Assembly: GCA_964607765.1 (NCBI GenBank)
Contig: CAZSNT010000037.1
Coordinates: 3,071-67,070 of the forward strand
Origin: CAZSNT01 sp964607765
GTDB taxonomy: Bacteria > Verrucomicrobiota > Lentisphaeria > Oligosphaerales > JABHEG01
Length of the DNA: 64,000 nt
Direction of reading: 5' to 3'
Part shown: positions 17,396 to 25,801 of the stretch, piece by piece
Layout: every line of letters starts with the position of its first letter
How positions within the stretch are numbered: the stretch's first letter is position 1
Position numbers and translations under genes: made by a program
Notes under the pieces: generated by a model
What the model was told of the DNA's origin: nothing
The model's database searches: none
The model's input: the letters and a program-made list of their open reading frames with translations, nothing else

Positions 17396-20300
17396 TCATT
17401 CCGTGACGGCCTGCAGCGAGACATCATCCAAGTGGAAAACAGCATCATCTTCGGCGGCGGCCACAAAACCGAGCCAGCCGAGACGATCGAACGCTTCCGG
17501 AACGGGCAGGCCCGGGTAGCTCTTCTGCGTGCCGTCCGGGAGACGTACGTTCAGGATCCAGGTGCGTCCGCGAGCCGTGCCCAACGGGCATTCCACCGAA
17601 ATTCGAATCCATTGAGCGAAGGGCAATCTGACCGTCTTCTTACCACCGACCCGAAGCCACCCCTCCGCATCCGTATCGAAGTGGGGGCCGGCCGCGGTAA
17701 AGGGCGGCATGGAGGTGCGCCACTCGTGCATCAGACGCGCCCCCGGCTGCAAGCGCAGACTGAACCCGCAACGGAGCGTTCCCGTGCGCCAGTCGGTGAC
17801 GTAAACGAGGTGTGGATTCCAGCTGTTCCGCGTCTTCCCGTCTCGGAACTCCAGCGCACGTTCCCCACCGTCGGCGAATGCCCCTGTGACGACCACGCGA
17901 TGCGTGTCGTCATCCTGGTAACAGGTGGGCAACAGCGGCTGCGTGCCTTCGGGGAGCCCCTCGAAACCGGTCTCGAAGGGCCGCGGGGTGAGAGTGCCTT
18001 CGGCCTGCGGCCACGCTGGTTGCGGCCATGTGTCCCGCGTCGGTTCCGGGCGGGTTCGTCGTCCTGCATGTGCCGCATCGAAAGGACGGAAGCCCAGGGA
18101 GAACGCCGGTGACGACGGACGCAGGCGGAAATCGCGTTCCGCGGCAGCCACAAACTCGGGGTCCGCTTCGAGTGAATCCCGGTCCTGCGCCGTCTCGTCC
18201 CGCCATTCGCTCAGGCTTTTCCCTCCCAGCGCCGCTGGGCCGTCCGTGCGGTAGTACAGGTTGCCATTCAGGCGGTGCTTGCCCTCCAGCCACGGACGAC
18301 CGAAGAACTTGGGGCCTGTCCAGAGCAGGATGTTCCGCTCCAGAGTAGCAGCAGTGTCCTCGGTCGAGTTGTAGAGATTGAGCTGTGCCTCCCGACCGTA
18401 GGCGAAGATGTTGTTCACCTGACGGTTCCCGCGGCCTTTGCCCTGCATGAATGATCCGTCGCGAGTGTCGTGGACCAGGTTGTTGCGAGAGAGGATGCGG
18501 GAGGAACCGGAGTCGTGGTAGATGCCCCACCCGCCATACTTGAGCCGATCAATGTCATGGATATGGTTGCCGATCAGGGCCGTGCCGGGAGATACGCCGA
18601 GTGTGTAGATGCCTCCCAGATCGCTGAGCACGCCTTGGCCAATGGTGTGGATGTGGTTGTATGAGACGATGTTGTGGTGAGAGTCGCTGTGACTGAAGCC
18701 CCAATTCCAGCCCACCGTAACCCCCGTATAGGTGAAGTCGAAGACTGTGTTGTGGTCGATGAGACAATGATGTGCGTGCGTGATTGCCACTCCGACGGCA
18801 GCCATGTGAAGCCGACCGCCATGGGCAATCAGGCAGTCGCGGACGGTGATACCCGCGACAGCCCACTCGGGGCCAACCCGGTTGGCCGGCGCCGGGCTCA
18901 TGTGTCCTCCGGTCTTGCCGCCGATGAGCACGCCCCCAGCACCAAGGTCCGTTAGCTCGCAGTTCTCGATGCGGATGTCCCGGCATCCGAAACCCAGGTC
19001 AAAGGCATACTCCCCCGTGTGTTGCACGGAGCAACCGATGAACGCGCAGTCGCTGGCTCCCTCGGCCACGATGGCCCCGGATAAGGCCACTTCGGCTTGC
19101 GGGAAGCTGTAGCCCCCAGCGGGTAGATTCCAGTTGGAGTGCGCGAACGTGAGTCCTTCGAAGCGCACGTGTCGCACCCCGGAATCGCGCGTATCCCCGC
19201 AATGCAGCTCCACCAGCCGCTGCAGCAACGGCGCGACCACACGTGCCTCCTCCAAACGCTCGCCCGGCAACGGTATGTAGGTGACGGTTTTGCTGTCTTC
19301 GTTCAGCTGCCACTCCCCCGGCTCGGACAGGGAATCGGGAGCATTCACGACCAGGAACCGATCGTTGCGTTCCGGGCGGGTCCATGCATAGCTCTTGCCG
19401 CCCCAGATGGCATTGGACAGCGTCGCCTCGTGCAGGGAAGAGTCCACTGCCTTCAGGCGGCAGCGGCTCATCCACCAACGCCTCGGCAGCAATACCTCCG
19501 TGTTCGTCCCGACCCACGACGGGTCGATGTCGTTCTCGTAGTAGCGGAAGCGGTCGAAACGTCCTTCCTGGGCAGCGGGTGAGGACGGGGCTTTCGAAGC
19601 AACGGCGTAGAAAGACTGTTTGGGCAACCGCGGCCGGTAGCGACGCCCTCCGTTCACCCACAACTGGGAAAAGGTCCAATCAACGGGGGAACCGGGAGGG
19701 AGTGTGCCGCGCCAACGGCCATCGGGAAGCGTCTCCCATTGCACGAGCGGGCGGCCGCCGCTGATGGTTAACTGCGCGCCGTTGGCTGCACGGTACACCG
19801 TTGGGCTTTGGACCGTCCCGGAATCCGTTGCCTCCAGCCGGAACACGGCGTCGAGCCAATATGTGCCGCCCAGGACCTCGACGACCACCGGCCGAGTCAA
19901 GCCCGGGGATTTCTGACGCAAGGCTCGCACCGCGTCACGAGCCCGCCGCAGTGTGTGGAATGGGGCCTCGGGCGCACCGGAAGCCCCATCATCACCACGG
20001 GGAGATACGGTGAAATCCGGATCAGCCAGGGCGGCTGGCAGAGCGTGGCGCCCGCGACGGCGCAGCGCATGCTCCTTGCGGTGGAGCAATTCCCCGTCCA
20101 ATGTCTTCAGTTCCGCCACGACCGGCGCACCGGCACGGAAGGTCAGCAGCAGGTAACTATCACGACTGGCGAGGAACTTGGATTTCCCATCTTTGTAGGG
20201 CGTTCCTCGACCGTTTACCGACGTATTGTAGAAACCGGTTCTGCCATCTTCTGCGAACTCCGCATAGTAGCCGAAACCGGTGACGACCAGATTGCAGCGC

Positions 20301-21184
20301 TGAAACAGCTCTCCCCAGCCCTGACGGCCGCGCATGCCGCTGTTCTGCTCATTCTGAATGGCAATGAGAACGGGTTCCTCCGCCATACGGGTGACCCGGT
20401 CGAACCACTCGAACTGTTCCGAACCCGGCGCAAAGGGGTGGCATGTTTGCCAGGTCGTTCCCATATCGCTGGTGTGGTTCAGATCCAGAGCAGCAAAGCG
20501 CACCCCGAAGCGAGGCAGAGCCAGTTGCCACTTCCACTCATCCCCCGGCAGCTCAAAGAACTGGCGGAATGCGGTGGCTTCAGGGTCGTAGGTGGGCACG
20601 TCCGGGTAACGTTTCGGGCCGCGCGGCAGAATCTCCCGGTCGTGATTGCCGAGCGCCGGAAGAAACAGCGTCGTGCGCAACAAGGCCGCGTGACGGTCGA
20701 TGAGTTTCCGGTATGGCGCGGTGTTCTGGGCATCCCCTTTGATCCTGCCATCGTGGAGGCGCGCCACGTTGTCACCAGCCGTCAGGAGGATCTGGGGGGC
20801 ATCGGCCACCAATCCGGGCATCGGGCGGAGCGCAGACGCATTGCCGACAACCGCCACACGCAGGATATCGCCGGTCAGGTCGGGGAAGGCGGCGGGGGGG
20901 GAAACGTCCGTTCCCGTGCGGACCCGGTAGAACCACTGTCCCGTATCCGGCAAGGGCACGTCCACGTGGTGTCTCCGACTTCCCCCGGGGCCTGTCACCT
21001 GGTCTTCAGCACATGCGGCTGTTGAGCCGCATTCCACGACTGATTCGCCCGGCTCCGTCGTCTCCCAATTGACCGTGGTGTGGGTCGGTTCGCCACGCCG
21101 ACAGCTTAACCACACCCGTTCGATGCGGGCGTGACTCACGCACGTGAACACACACAAGCATGGCAGAATTCGGTGCAACATCAT
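17396..21184 (-). CDS. Secreted fusion of a degenerate metallophosphatase-like domain and a right-handed beta-helix
   Basis: From ATG 21184 (GAGGAG 8 nt upstream; signal peptide MMLHRILPCLCVFTCVSHA) the protein has about 1262 residues. Residues 20-100 look like a fibronectin-like purple acid phosphatase N-domain. Residues about 105-340 follow the metallophosphatase fold, but only LLTAGDN and ALGNHD remain: the first Asp-x-His is VVGNASA, the late His is VLIAIQNEQ and the GHxH motif is VTGFGYYAEF. From about 380 (FHTLRRARDAVRALR, YWLDAVFRLEATDSG) a parallel beta-helix runs to about 980, with stacks such as NLVHDTRDGSF and NNIFAYGREAQLNL. The C-terminal 200 residues resemble a LamG/carbohydrate-binding sandwich. 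Beta-helix proteins of this kind are polysaccharide lyases or hydrolases; the phosphatase part is probably non-catalytic. A truncated FAD oxidoreductase gene precedes it. Confidence 0.82.
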   Translation of the reverse strand: MMLHRILPCLCVFTCVSHARIERVWLSCRRGEPTHTTVNWETTEPGESVVECGSTAACAEDQVTGPGGSRRHHVDVPLPDTGQWFYRVRTGTDVSPPAAFPDLTGDILRVAVVGNASALRPMPGLVADAPQILLTAGDNVARLHDGRIKGDAQNTAPYRKLIDRHAALLRTTLFLPALGNHDREILPRGPKRYPDVPTYDPEATAFRQFFELPGDEWKWQLALPRFGVRFAALDLNHTSDMGTTWQTCHPFAPGSEQFEWFDRVTRMAEEPVLIAIQNEQNSGMRGRQGWGELFQRCNLVVTGFGYYAEFAEDGRTGFYNTSVNGRGTPYKDGKSKFLASRDSYLLLTFRAGAPVVAELKTLDGELLHRKEHALRRRGRHALPAALADPDFTVSPRGDDGASGAPEAPFHTLRRARDAVRALRQKSPGLTRPVVVEVLGGTYWLDAVFRLEATDSGTVQSPTVYRAANGAQLTISGGRPLVQWETLPDGRWRGTLPPGSPVDWTFSQLWVNGGRRYRPRLPKQSFYAVASKAPSSPAAQEGRFDRFRYYENDIDPSWVGTNTEVLLPRRWWMSRCRLKAVDSSLHEATLSNAIWGGKSYAWTRPERNDRFLVVNAPDSLSEPGEWQLNEDSKTVTYIPLPGERLEEARVVAPLLQRLVELHCGDTRDSGVRHVRFEGLTFAHSNWNLPAGGYSFPQAEVALSGAIVAEGASDCAFIGCSVQHTGEYAFDLGFGCRDIRIENCELTDLGAGGVLIGGKTGGHMSPAPANRVGPEWAVAGITVRDCLIAHGGRLHMAAVGVAITHAHHCLIDHNTVFDFTYTGVTVGWNWGFSHSDSHHNIVSYNHIHTIGQGVLSDLGGIYTLGVSPGTALIGNHIHDIDRLKYGGWGIYHDSGSSRILSRNNLVHDTRDGSFMQGKGRGNRQVNNIFAYGREAQLNLYNSTEDTAATLERNILLWTGPKFFGRPWLEGKHRLNGNLYYRTDGPAALGGKSLSEWRDETAQDRDSLEADPEFVAAAERDFRLRPSSPAFSLGFRPFDAAHAGRRTRPEPTRDTWPQPAWPQAEGTLTPRPFETGFEGLPEGTQPLLPTCYQDDDTHRVVVTGAFADGGERALEFRDGKTRNSWNPHLVYVTDWRTGTLRCGFSLRLQPGARLMHEWRTSMPPFTAAGPHFDTDAEGWLRVGGKKTVRLPFAQWIRISVECPLGTARGRTWILNVRLPDGTQKSYPGLPVPEAFDRLGWLGFVAAAEDDAVFHLDDVSLQAVTE

Positions 21185-21216
21185 GGCCGGTCTCCTCGTG
21201 AGCGTGCCCCGCAGTC

Positions 21217-21384
21217 TCACGGTCCCGCGGGCGCATCCAACAGCGTCTTCGCGCCGTCGCGTGCCGACGTAATCGCCGCCATGGTGCCGGAGATCCCGCC
21301 GCCGACTACGACGACGTCGCAGCTTGCAGTGTCAACTGCAGGGGCAGGCGAGGGACGCAAGACGCATGGCAACGGACCTCCTTT
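21217..21384 (-). pseudogene. 5' stub of a FAD-dependent oxidoreductase gene
   Basis: A perfect Shine-Dalgarno AAAGGAGG at 21384-21377 (minus strand) precedes ATG 21367 and, in the next frame, a TTG four nt after it. The frame of the TTG, not that of the ATG, contains DVVVVGGGISGTMAAITSAR and DGAKTLL, the dinucleotide-binding start of the FAD-dependent oxidoreductases common in PVC bacteria (normally 400-700 residues). It ends at a stop at 21217 after about 50 codons. Either a TTG start is used or a one-base shift separated the ATG from the reading frame; in any case only the first 5-10% of the gene is left, just before the beta-helix fusion gene. Confidence 0.7.
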
Positions 21385-21589
21385 GGCTCAATTCGTCGGC
21401 AAGATAGTCCCTCGCACACACGATCACGAACGCCCTTCGGGATCAGGGGCAAGGACTGCGATCGCACTCCACACGGGGCCGCAGCCAGTCGCGGGAATTG
21501 TGTTCCCGAGCCTTCGAGACGCAGGCGATCGAGACTACATTGTCCCACGATCGACGCTTTCCGCGGTTGCGGAACGGCACGTCAGCCAA

Positions 21590-21730
21590 GAAGAACACGA
21601 TGAGATTCTCGTTCCTCGACAGGCCGTACCCGGTGATAGCCGGCATCATGGCCGGACAGACGCCGCAGGAACTGTCTACTTCTACCGCAACGACAGGTGG
21701 AATGAGCTGAGTGACGATGATGTGACGTAG
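21590..21730 (+). pseudogene. Internally deleted copy of the 3-dehydroquinase-like gene at 24990
   Basis: Positions 21590-21674 are identical over 85 nt to 24998-25082, the 5' end of the intact gene. Then 133 nt are missing and the copy resumes at 21675 with the sequence corresponding to 25216 onward (YFYRNDRWNELSDDD in one frame), about 85% identical for some 45 nt before similarity ends. The deletion is not a multiple of three, so the frame is broken, and the start codon ATG of the intact gene is replaced by TCA. It lies just upstream of the sialidase-like gene. It is a fossil of a duplication of this operon or of gene conversion between two copies. Confidence 0.85.
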
Positions 21731-21746
21731 AGAGAAAGGTCCCGAT

Positions 21747-22865
21747 ATGTGGCTCAGTGAGATCCGTTACCAGGATCCCAGGACTCAGTGCTACCTGGGC
21801 AGCCCGAGCATTGTGCGCCTGCCCGACGGCGACCTGCTCGCCTCGCATGATTACTTCGGTCGCGGCTGTCCCCGGAACCTGGAGAATGAGGAGCACATGT
21901 CGAGCATCCATCGCTCGCATGACGACGGGCGCACGTGGCAGAACATCACCCACATCACCGGCGGCTATTGGAGCACGCTCTTCGTGCATCGGGGCGACGT
22001 CTACTTCATGGGTACCTCGGCGCAGTACGGCAGCGCGGTCATACGCCGCTCCGGAGACGGCGGCTACACGTGGACACACCCGAAGGACGAGAACTCGGGC
22101 CTGATCTCACGCGGCGGCACGTACCACACCCCGCCCAACTACCACTGCGCGCCCGTTCCCATCCTCAACGCGAAAGGCCGGCTTTGGCGCGCGTTCGAAG
22201 ACAATGACCCGCTGCATTGGCCGAAAGGGTTCAGGGCCTGTGTCGTGTCCGCGCCCGTCGATGCCGATCTGCTCAAGGCATCGAGTTGGACCATGACCAA
22301 CAAGCTCGCCTATGACCAGGGCACCGACCCGCCGGAGTTCGGGAGCGCGAACGGAACGGCCGGCTGGCTCGAAGGCAATGTGGTCGAGGACCCGGACGGC
22401 CAGCTCTGGAACATCCTGCGTGTCCATTCGGACCCGGTCCTCAACAAGGCCGCCATGGTCAGGGTCGAGGACGAGCGGACGCTGACGTTTGATCCCACAC
22501 AGGACTTCATCGACTTCCCCGGCGGCATGTCCAAGTTCACCATCCGGCGTGACCCCGAGACCGGACTCTACTGGACGCTGGCAAACGACATGACCAACGA
22601 TCCCGCGCCCATCCGCCGCAACCGGCTGGCGGCATTCAGCTCGCCGGACCTGCGTGCCTGGACGCGGCGCAAGATACTGATGACGGACAATTACGAGAAC
22701 ACGCCCGAGGACTCGATGCGCAACACCGGTTTCCAGTACGTGGACTGGCAGTTCGACGGCGACCACATCATCTACCACGTGCGCACAGCCTTTGCCGGGG
22801 CGCACAACTACCACGACGCGAACCACATGGTCTTCTGTCGCTGGGAGAACTTCCGCGCACAGTGA
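21747..22865 (+). CDS. Sialidase-like (BNR/Asp-box) beta-propeller protein
   Basis: 372 residues with Asp-box style blade turns: SHDDGRTWQN near residue 57 and RSGDGGYTW near 105, and others weaker (NRLAAFSSPDLRAWTR). This is the six-bladed propeller of the exo-sialidase superfamily, which also contains many enzymes and binding proteins for other sugars. The sialidase arginine triad cannot be assigned with confidence. No signal peptide, so cytoplasmic as written; AGAAAGG lies about 7 nt before ATG 21747. It leads the operon that continues with a beta-helix protein, the 3-dehydroquinase-like enzyme and a Gfo/Idh/MocA oxidoreductase. Confidence 0.82.
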   Translation: MWLSEIRYQDPRTQCYLGSPSIVRLPDGDLLASHDYFGRGCPRNLENEEHMSSIHRSHDDGRTWQNITHITGGYWSTLFVHRGDVYFMGTSAQYGSAVIRRSGDGGYTWTHPKDENSGLISRGGTYHTPPNYHCAPVPILNAKGRLWRAFEDNDPLHWPKGFRACVVSAPVDADLLKASSWTMTNKLAYDQGTDPPEFGSANGTAGWLEGNVVEDPDGQLWNILRVHSDPVLNKAAMVRVEDERTLTFDPTQDFIDFPGGMSKFTIRRDPETGLYWTLANDMTNDPAPIRRNRLAAFSSPDLRAWTRRKILMTDNYENTPEDSMRNTGFQYVDWQFDGDHIIYHVRTAFAGAHNYHDANHMVFCRWENFRAQ

Positions 22866-22902
22866 ACCATCTGGGTGAGACAACAGGAACAACGGTGGCA
22901 CC

Positions 22903-24648
22903 ATGACAGGCAGACTGCTCCTTTCGACAGCCGTGGGATTCATCATGACAGTCAGATCAGTGTCCGCGCAGGAGTTTCACGTCGCGCCGACCGGTGACGA
23001 CGCCAATCCCGGTACGGCCGCAGCGCCCCTGAAGACCCTCGCCGGCGCGCGCGACGCCGTGCGCAAGGTAAACAAGGCGATGACGGGCGACATCGCCGTC
23101 AATCTGCACGGCGGCGAGTACGTCTTCGGTGACGCCGTCATCTTCGACGCGCAGGACTCGGGCTTCAACGGACACAAGGTGATCTACCGCGGATTCAGGC
23201 AGGAGAGGCCTATCCTGACCGGCGGGATCAGAATAACGGGCTGGGAACTGCACGACGAGGAAAAGAACATCTATCGGGCGCCTGCACCGAAGACGGCCTT
23301 TCGCCAGGTCTACATCGACGGCAAACCGGGGATCCGCGCACGCACGCCGAACCGCGAATCCGACACCAGCTTCGGCCCCTACTGGCGACTCAAGATCCCG
23401 AAGAAGCCGGAATGCCACATCACGGCGGAGCACTGGAAAGCCTGTGCGAATGTGGACAGGCTCAGCGAGGTCGAGTTGGTCATCGAGACGCACTGGTACC
23501 ACCAGCGCATCCGGATCGGCGAGCACAGGCTGACGGACAAGGGCACCGTGGTGCTTCCGGTCAACCCCAAGGGCAAGATGAGCAAGAAGCTGGGGTTCTA
23601 CGGTCTCTCCTACTTCTTCTTCGAGAACGCCTTGGCGTTCCTCGATGCCCCCAACGAATGGTATCACGACACCGAAACGGGAGTTCTGTACCTCAAACCG
23701 CCCGACGGCGAGGACCCGCGCAGGATGCGTGTCGACGTCCCGATGGCCGAGACACTCGTGGTGATCGCCGGCACGGCTGAAGAGCCGGTCCGGAACATCG
23801 AATTCCAGGGCCTCACGTTCCAGTGCTCGAACTGGGCCAGTCCGTCCGGGAACGGGCTCAATGTCACTCAATTCGTGCAGCCGATCGGCGTGAAGGGCGG
23901 GTGGGACAGCGTGGATCGCCCCCTGGCTCTGATCAGAGTACGGCACGCCCGGCACGTGGCGTTCCGGAACAACGTCATCCGCAACGCGGGCGCGCACGGC
24001 ATCCAATTCTACGAGAACGTGGATGACTCCGACATCGAGGGGAACGAGATCTACCAGATCGCGGGCAACGGCATCGAGATCGACGCCCACGCCGCAAAGA
24101 ACCCCGCCCCGGAGAGACAGAGCACGGGTGTCGCGATCTGGAACAACCACATATGGAGAGCTGGCCAGAACTACACCAACGGCGGCGCGCTGCTGGCGCA
24201 CAACGTGCGGGGCCTGATCGTGGAGCACAACCTGATCCACGACATGCCCTACAGCGGCATCCAGGTAGGAAACCAACCTGGCGGCATGACAGACATCGGC
24301 TGCGGCGGCAACCGCATCCGGTACAACCACGTCCACCACTGCCTGCAGCTGCATGACGACGGGGGCGGAATCTACACCCTCGGCGGCGTGCAGAAGGGCA
24401 CAGTCATTGCCGAGAATTACGTGCATGACATCAAACGCACCAAGTGGGCCGGCAACTACGGGATCGACCTCATCTATCTGGACAACTTCACCTCGAAGAC
24501 GCTTGTCAAGGACAACGTCGTCACCGGCGGCCGCGCCGCGGAACGCAATCGCTCCGCGGGCAACACCCTTGTCAACAACGTGCAGAGCGATCCCGAGATA
24601 GAGGCCAACGCCGGCATCAAGCCCGGCTACAACCCGAGGGGGGAGTAG
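22903..24648 (+). CDS. Secreted right-handed parallel beta-helix protein
   Basis: 581 residues. Signal peptide MTGRLLLSTAVGFIMTVRS..SAQ is followed by the entry motif FHVAPTGDDANPGTAAAPLK that opens many pectate-lyase-like beta-helix proteins. Helix coils are visible as NVIRNAGAHGIQFYEN, GNEIYQIAGNGIEI, HNLIHDMPYSGIQVGN and HVHHCLQLHDDGGGIYTLGG. An inserted beta-sandwich near 230-330 (TAEEPVRNIEFQGLTF marks its end) is usual in the GH141-like and related families, which act on fucosylated or pectic side chains; a lyase is equally possible. No catalytic residue can be assigned with certainty. Second gene of the operon. Confidence 0.85.
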   Translation: MTGRLLLSTAVGFIMTVRSVSAQEFHVAPTGDDANPGTAAAPLKTLAGARDAVRKVNKAMTGDIAVNLHGGEYVFGDAVIFDAQDSGFNGHKVIYRGFRQERPILTGGIRITGWELHDEEKNIYRAPAPKTAFRQVYIDGKPGIRARTPNRESDTSFGPYWRLKIPKKPECHITAEHWKACANVDRLSEVELVIETHWYHQRIRIGEHRLTDKGTVVLPVNPKGKMSKKLGFYGLSYFFFENALAFLDAPNEWYHDTETGVLYLKPPDGEDPRRMRVDVPMAETLVVIAGTAEEPVRNIEFQGLTFQCSNWASPSGNGLNVTQFVQPIGVKGGWDSVDRPLALIRVRHARHVAFRNNVIRNAGAHGIQFYENVDDSDIEGNEIYQIAGNGIEIDAHAAKNPAPERQSTGVAIWNNHIWRAGQNYTNGGALLAHNVRGLIVEHNLIHDMPYSGIQVGNQPGGMTDIGCGGNRIRYNHVHHCLQLHDDGGGIYTLGGVQKGTVIAENYVHDIKRTKWAGNYGIDLIYLDNFTSKTLVKDNVVTGGRAAERNRSAGNTLVNNVQSDPEIEANAGIKPGYNPRGE

Positions 24649-24649
24649 A

Positions 24650-24932
24650 TTCCTTCCGCCTCTACACCGATCAGGCGGCGGAACGCATCTATCTGCATGC
24701 AGCATCCGGTTGGGCCTGGAAGGGCTGGGACGGCACGACCGTCACCAAGACCGCCTGGCTGCAGATCGCCAGCGCGCCTCGCTCCGTCCAAGTCGGTGCC
24801 TCTGAGCTGCTCTTCCAAGACCCCATCGGTGTCCCCGAGGCCGAGGCGTTGACCGTGCAGATCCCGGGAATTGGGGATGTTGTTGCGTTTCAGGTCAAGC
24901 CTAGGATAGTAGGGCTTCTTGAGTCGTCTTGA
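24650..24932 (+). pseudogene. 3' end of an unidentified beta-rich protein gene
   Basis: Right after the beta-helix gene, in another frame, about 93 codons without a start read as protein: SFRLYTDQAAERIYLHAAS, KTAWLQIASAPRSVQVGA and ALTVQIPGIGDVVAFQVKP, ending with TGA at 24932. The text has the alternating pattern of a C-terminal beta-sandwich and strong G/C third positions. No start codon or ribosome binding site can be found, so it is the surviving tail of a deleted gene. I do not recognise the family. Confidence 0.5.
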
Positions 24933-24989
24933 ACTGGCCCACTGGTCCGGGAGCCAGAAAAGGGGCAGGATCTGACTTGGAGGGTCTTT

Positions 24990-25799
24990 ATGGCCAGGAA
25001 GAACACGATGAGATTCTCGTTCCTCGACAGGCCGTACCCGGTGATAGCCGGCATCATGGCCGGACAGACGCCGCAGGAACTGATCGCCACATCGAAGAAC
25101 TCGGAGTTCGACGGAGCGCAGGGCATTGCGATCGATCTCTCGCACCTGAAGCCGGAGTTCAGGAATACGGAGTCCCTGAAAACCGTCATCGATTCGGTGC
25201 AGCTGCCGTTCATGTTCTACTTCTACCGCAACGACAAGTGGGGCGAGTTGCGTGACGATGAGAAGCGGCAGCCGGTATTGCTTGCCGCGGCGGATGCCGG
25301 TGCGTCGATGATCGATGTGATGGGAGATCTATACGATCCATCTCCCATGGAGATAACGCACAATCAGGAAGCGATAGACAAGCAGAAGCGCCTGATTGAC
25401 GAGATCCACGCCAGGGGCGCTGACGTTGTGATGTCCTCCCACATGTCGTGTTCGCGCACGACTGAACAGGTCATCGAGCACTTGCGCGAGATGGAGTCGC
25501 GTGGCCCGGACGTTGTGAAAATCGTGACGGTTGTCAATACGGACGAGGAGCTTGGCGAAGCGTTCCGCACGACAATGGCCCTGAAACGTGAACTCAACAC
25601 ACCGTTCATTCACCTCTGCAACGGAGCGTTCAGCCAGCTGCATCGCTTCATCGGCCCGACCCTCGGCGTTTCGATTCTGTTCGCCGTTGACCGCTATGAC
25701 GCGCGTTACGGGATGACCCAGCCGACGATACGGGCCATGAAGGCAGTCTTGGACAATATCCACTGGAACATCAACGATGTGACGAACGAGGAGAACTAA
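24990..25799 (+). CDS. Type I 3-dehydroquinate dehydratase-like enzyme in a sugar-catabolic operon
   Basis: 269 residues with the type I dehydroquinase (beta/alpha)8 barrel pattern: VIAGIMAGQTPQEL at the start, Schiff-base lysine in DVVKIVTVV (Lys 177) and the catalytic histidine in VVMSSHMSC (His 151). GGAGGG lies 5-6 nt before ATG 24990. The canonical reaction is dehydration of 3-dehydroquinate through an imine. Here the context is not the shikimate pathway: it ends 2 nt before a cytoplasmic Gfo/Idh/MocA gene and follows sugar-polymer genes. A role in removing water from a keto sugar or keto acid made by the oxidoreductase is therefore plausible, as inference. A decayed copy lies at 21590. 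Confidence 0.85.
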   Translation: MARKNTMRFSFLDRPYPVIAGIMAGQTPQELIATSKNSEFDGAQGIAIDLSHLKPEFRNTESLKTVIDSVQLPFMFYFYRNDKWGELRDDEKRQPVLLAAADAGASMIDVMGDLYDPSPMEITHNQEAIDKQKRLIDEIHARGADVVMSSHMSCSRTTEQVIEHLREMESRGPDVVKIVTVVNTDEELGEAFRTTMALKRELNTPFIHLCNGAFSQLHRFIGPTLGVSILFAVDRYDARYGMTQPTIRAMKAVLDNIHWNINDVTNEEN

Positions 25800-25801
25800 C
25801 C

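Noticed and set aside
17313..17399. Longer start of the PHP gene at 17399 (ATGA overlap)
   Set aside because: The overlap is attractive, but the strong AGGAAGGA before 17312 and lack of homology in the extra residues favour the shorter form.
22957..24705. 582-codon minus-strand open frame
   Set aside because: Val/Asp/Arg-rich antisense shadow of the beta-helix gene; no motif.
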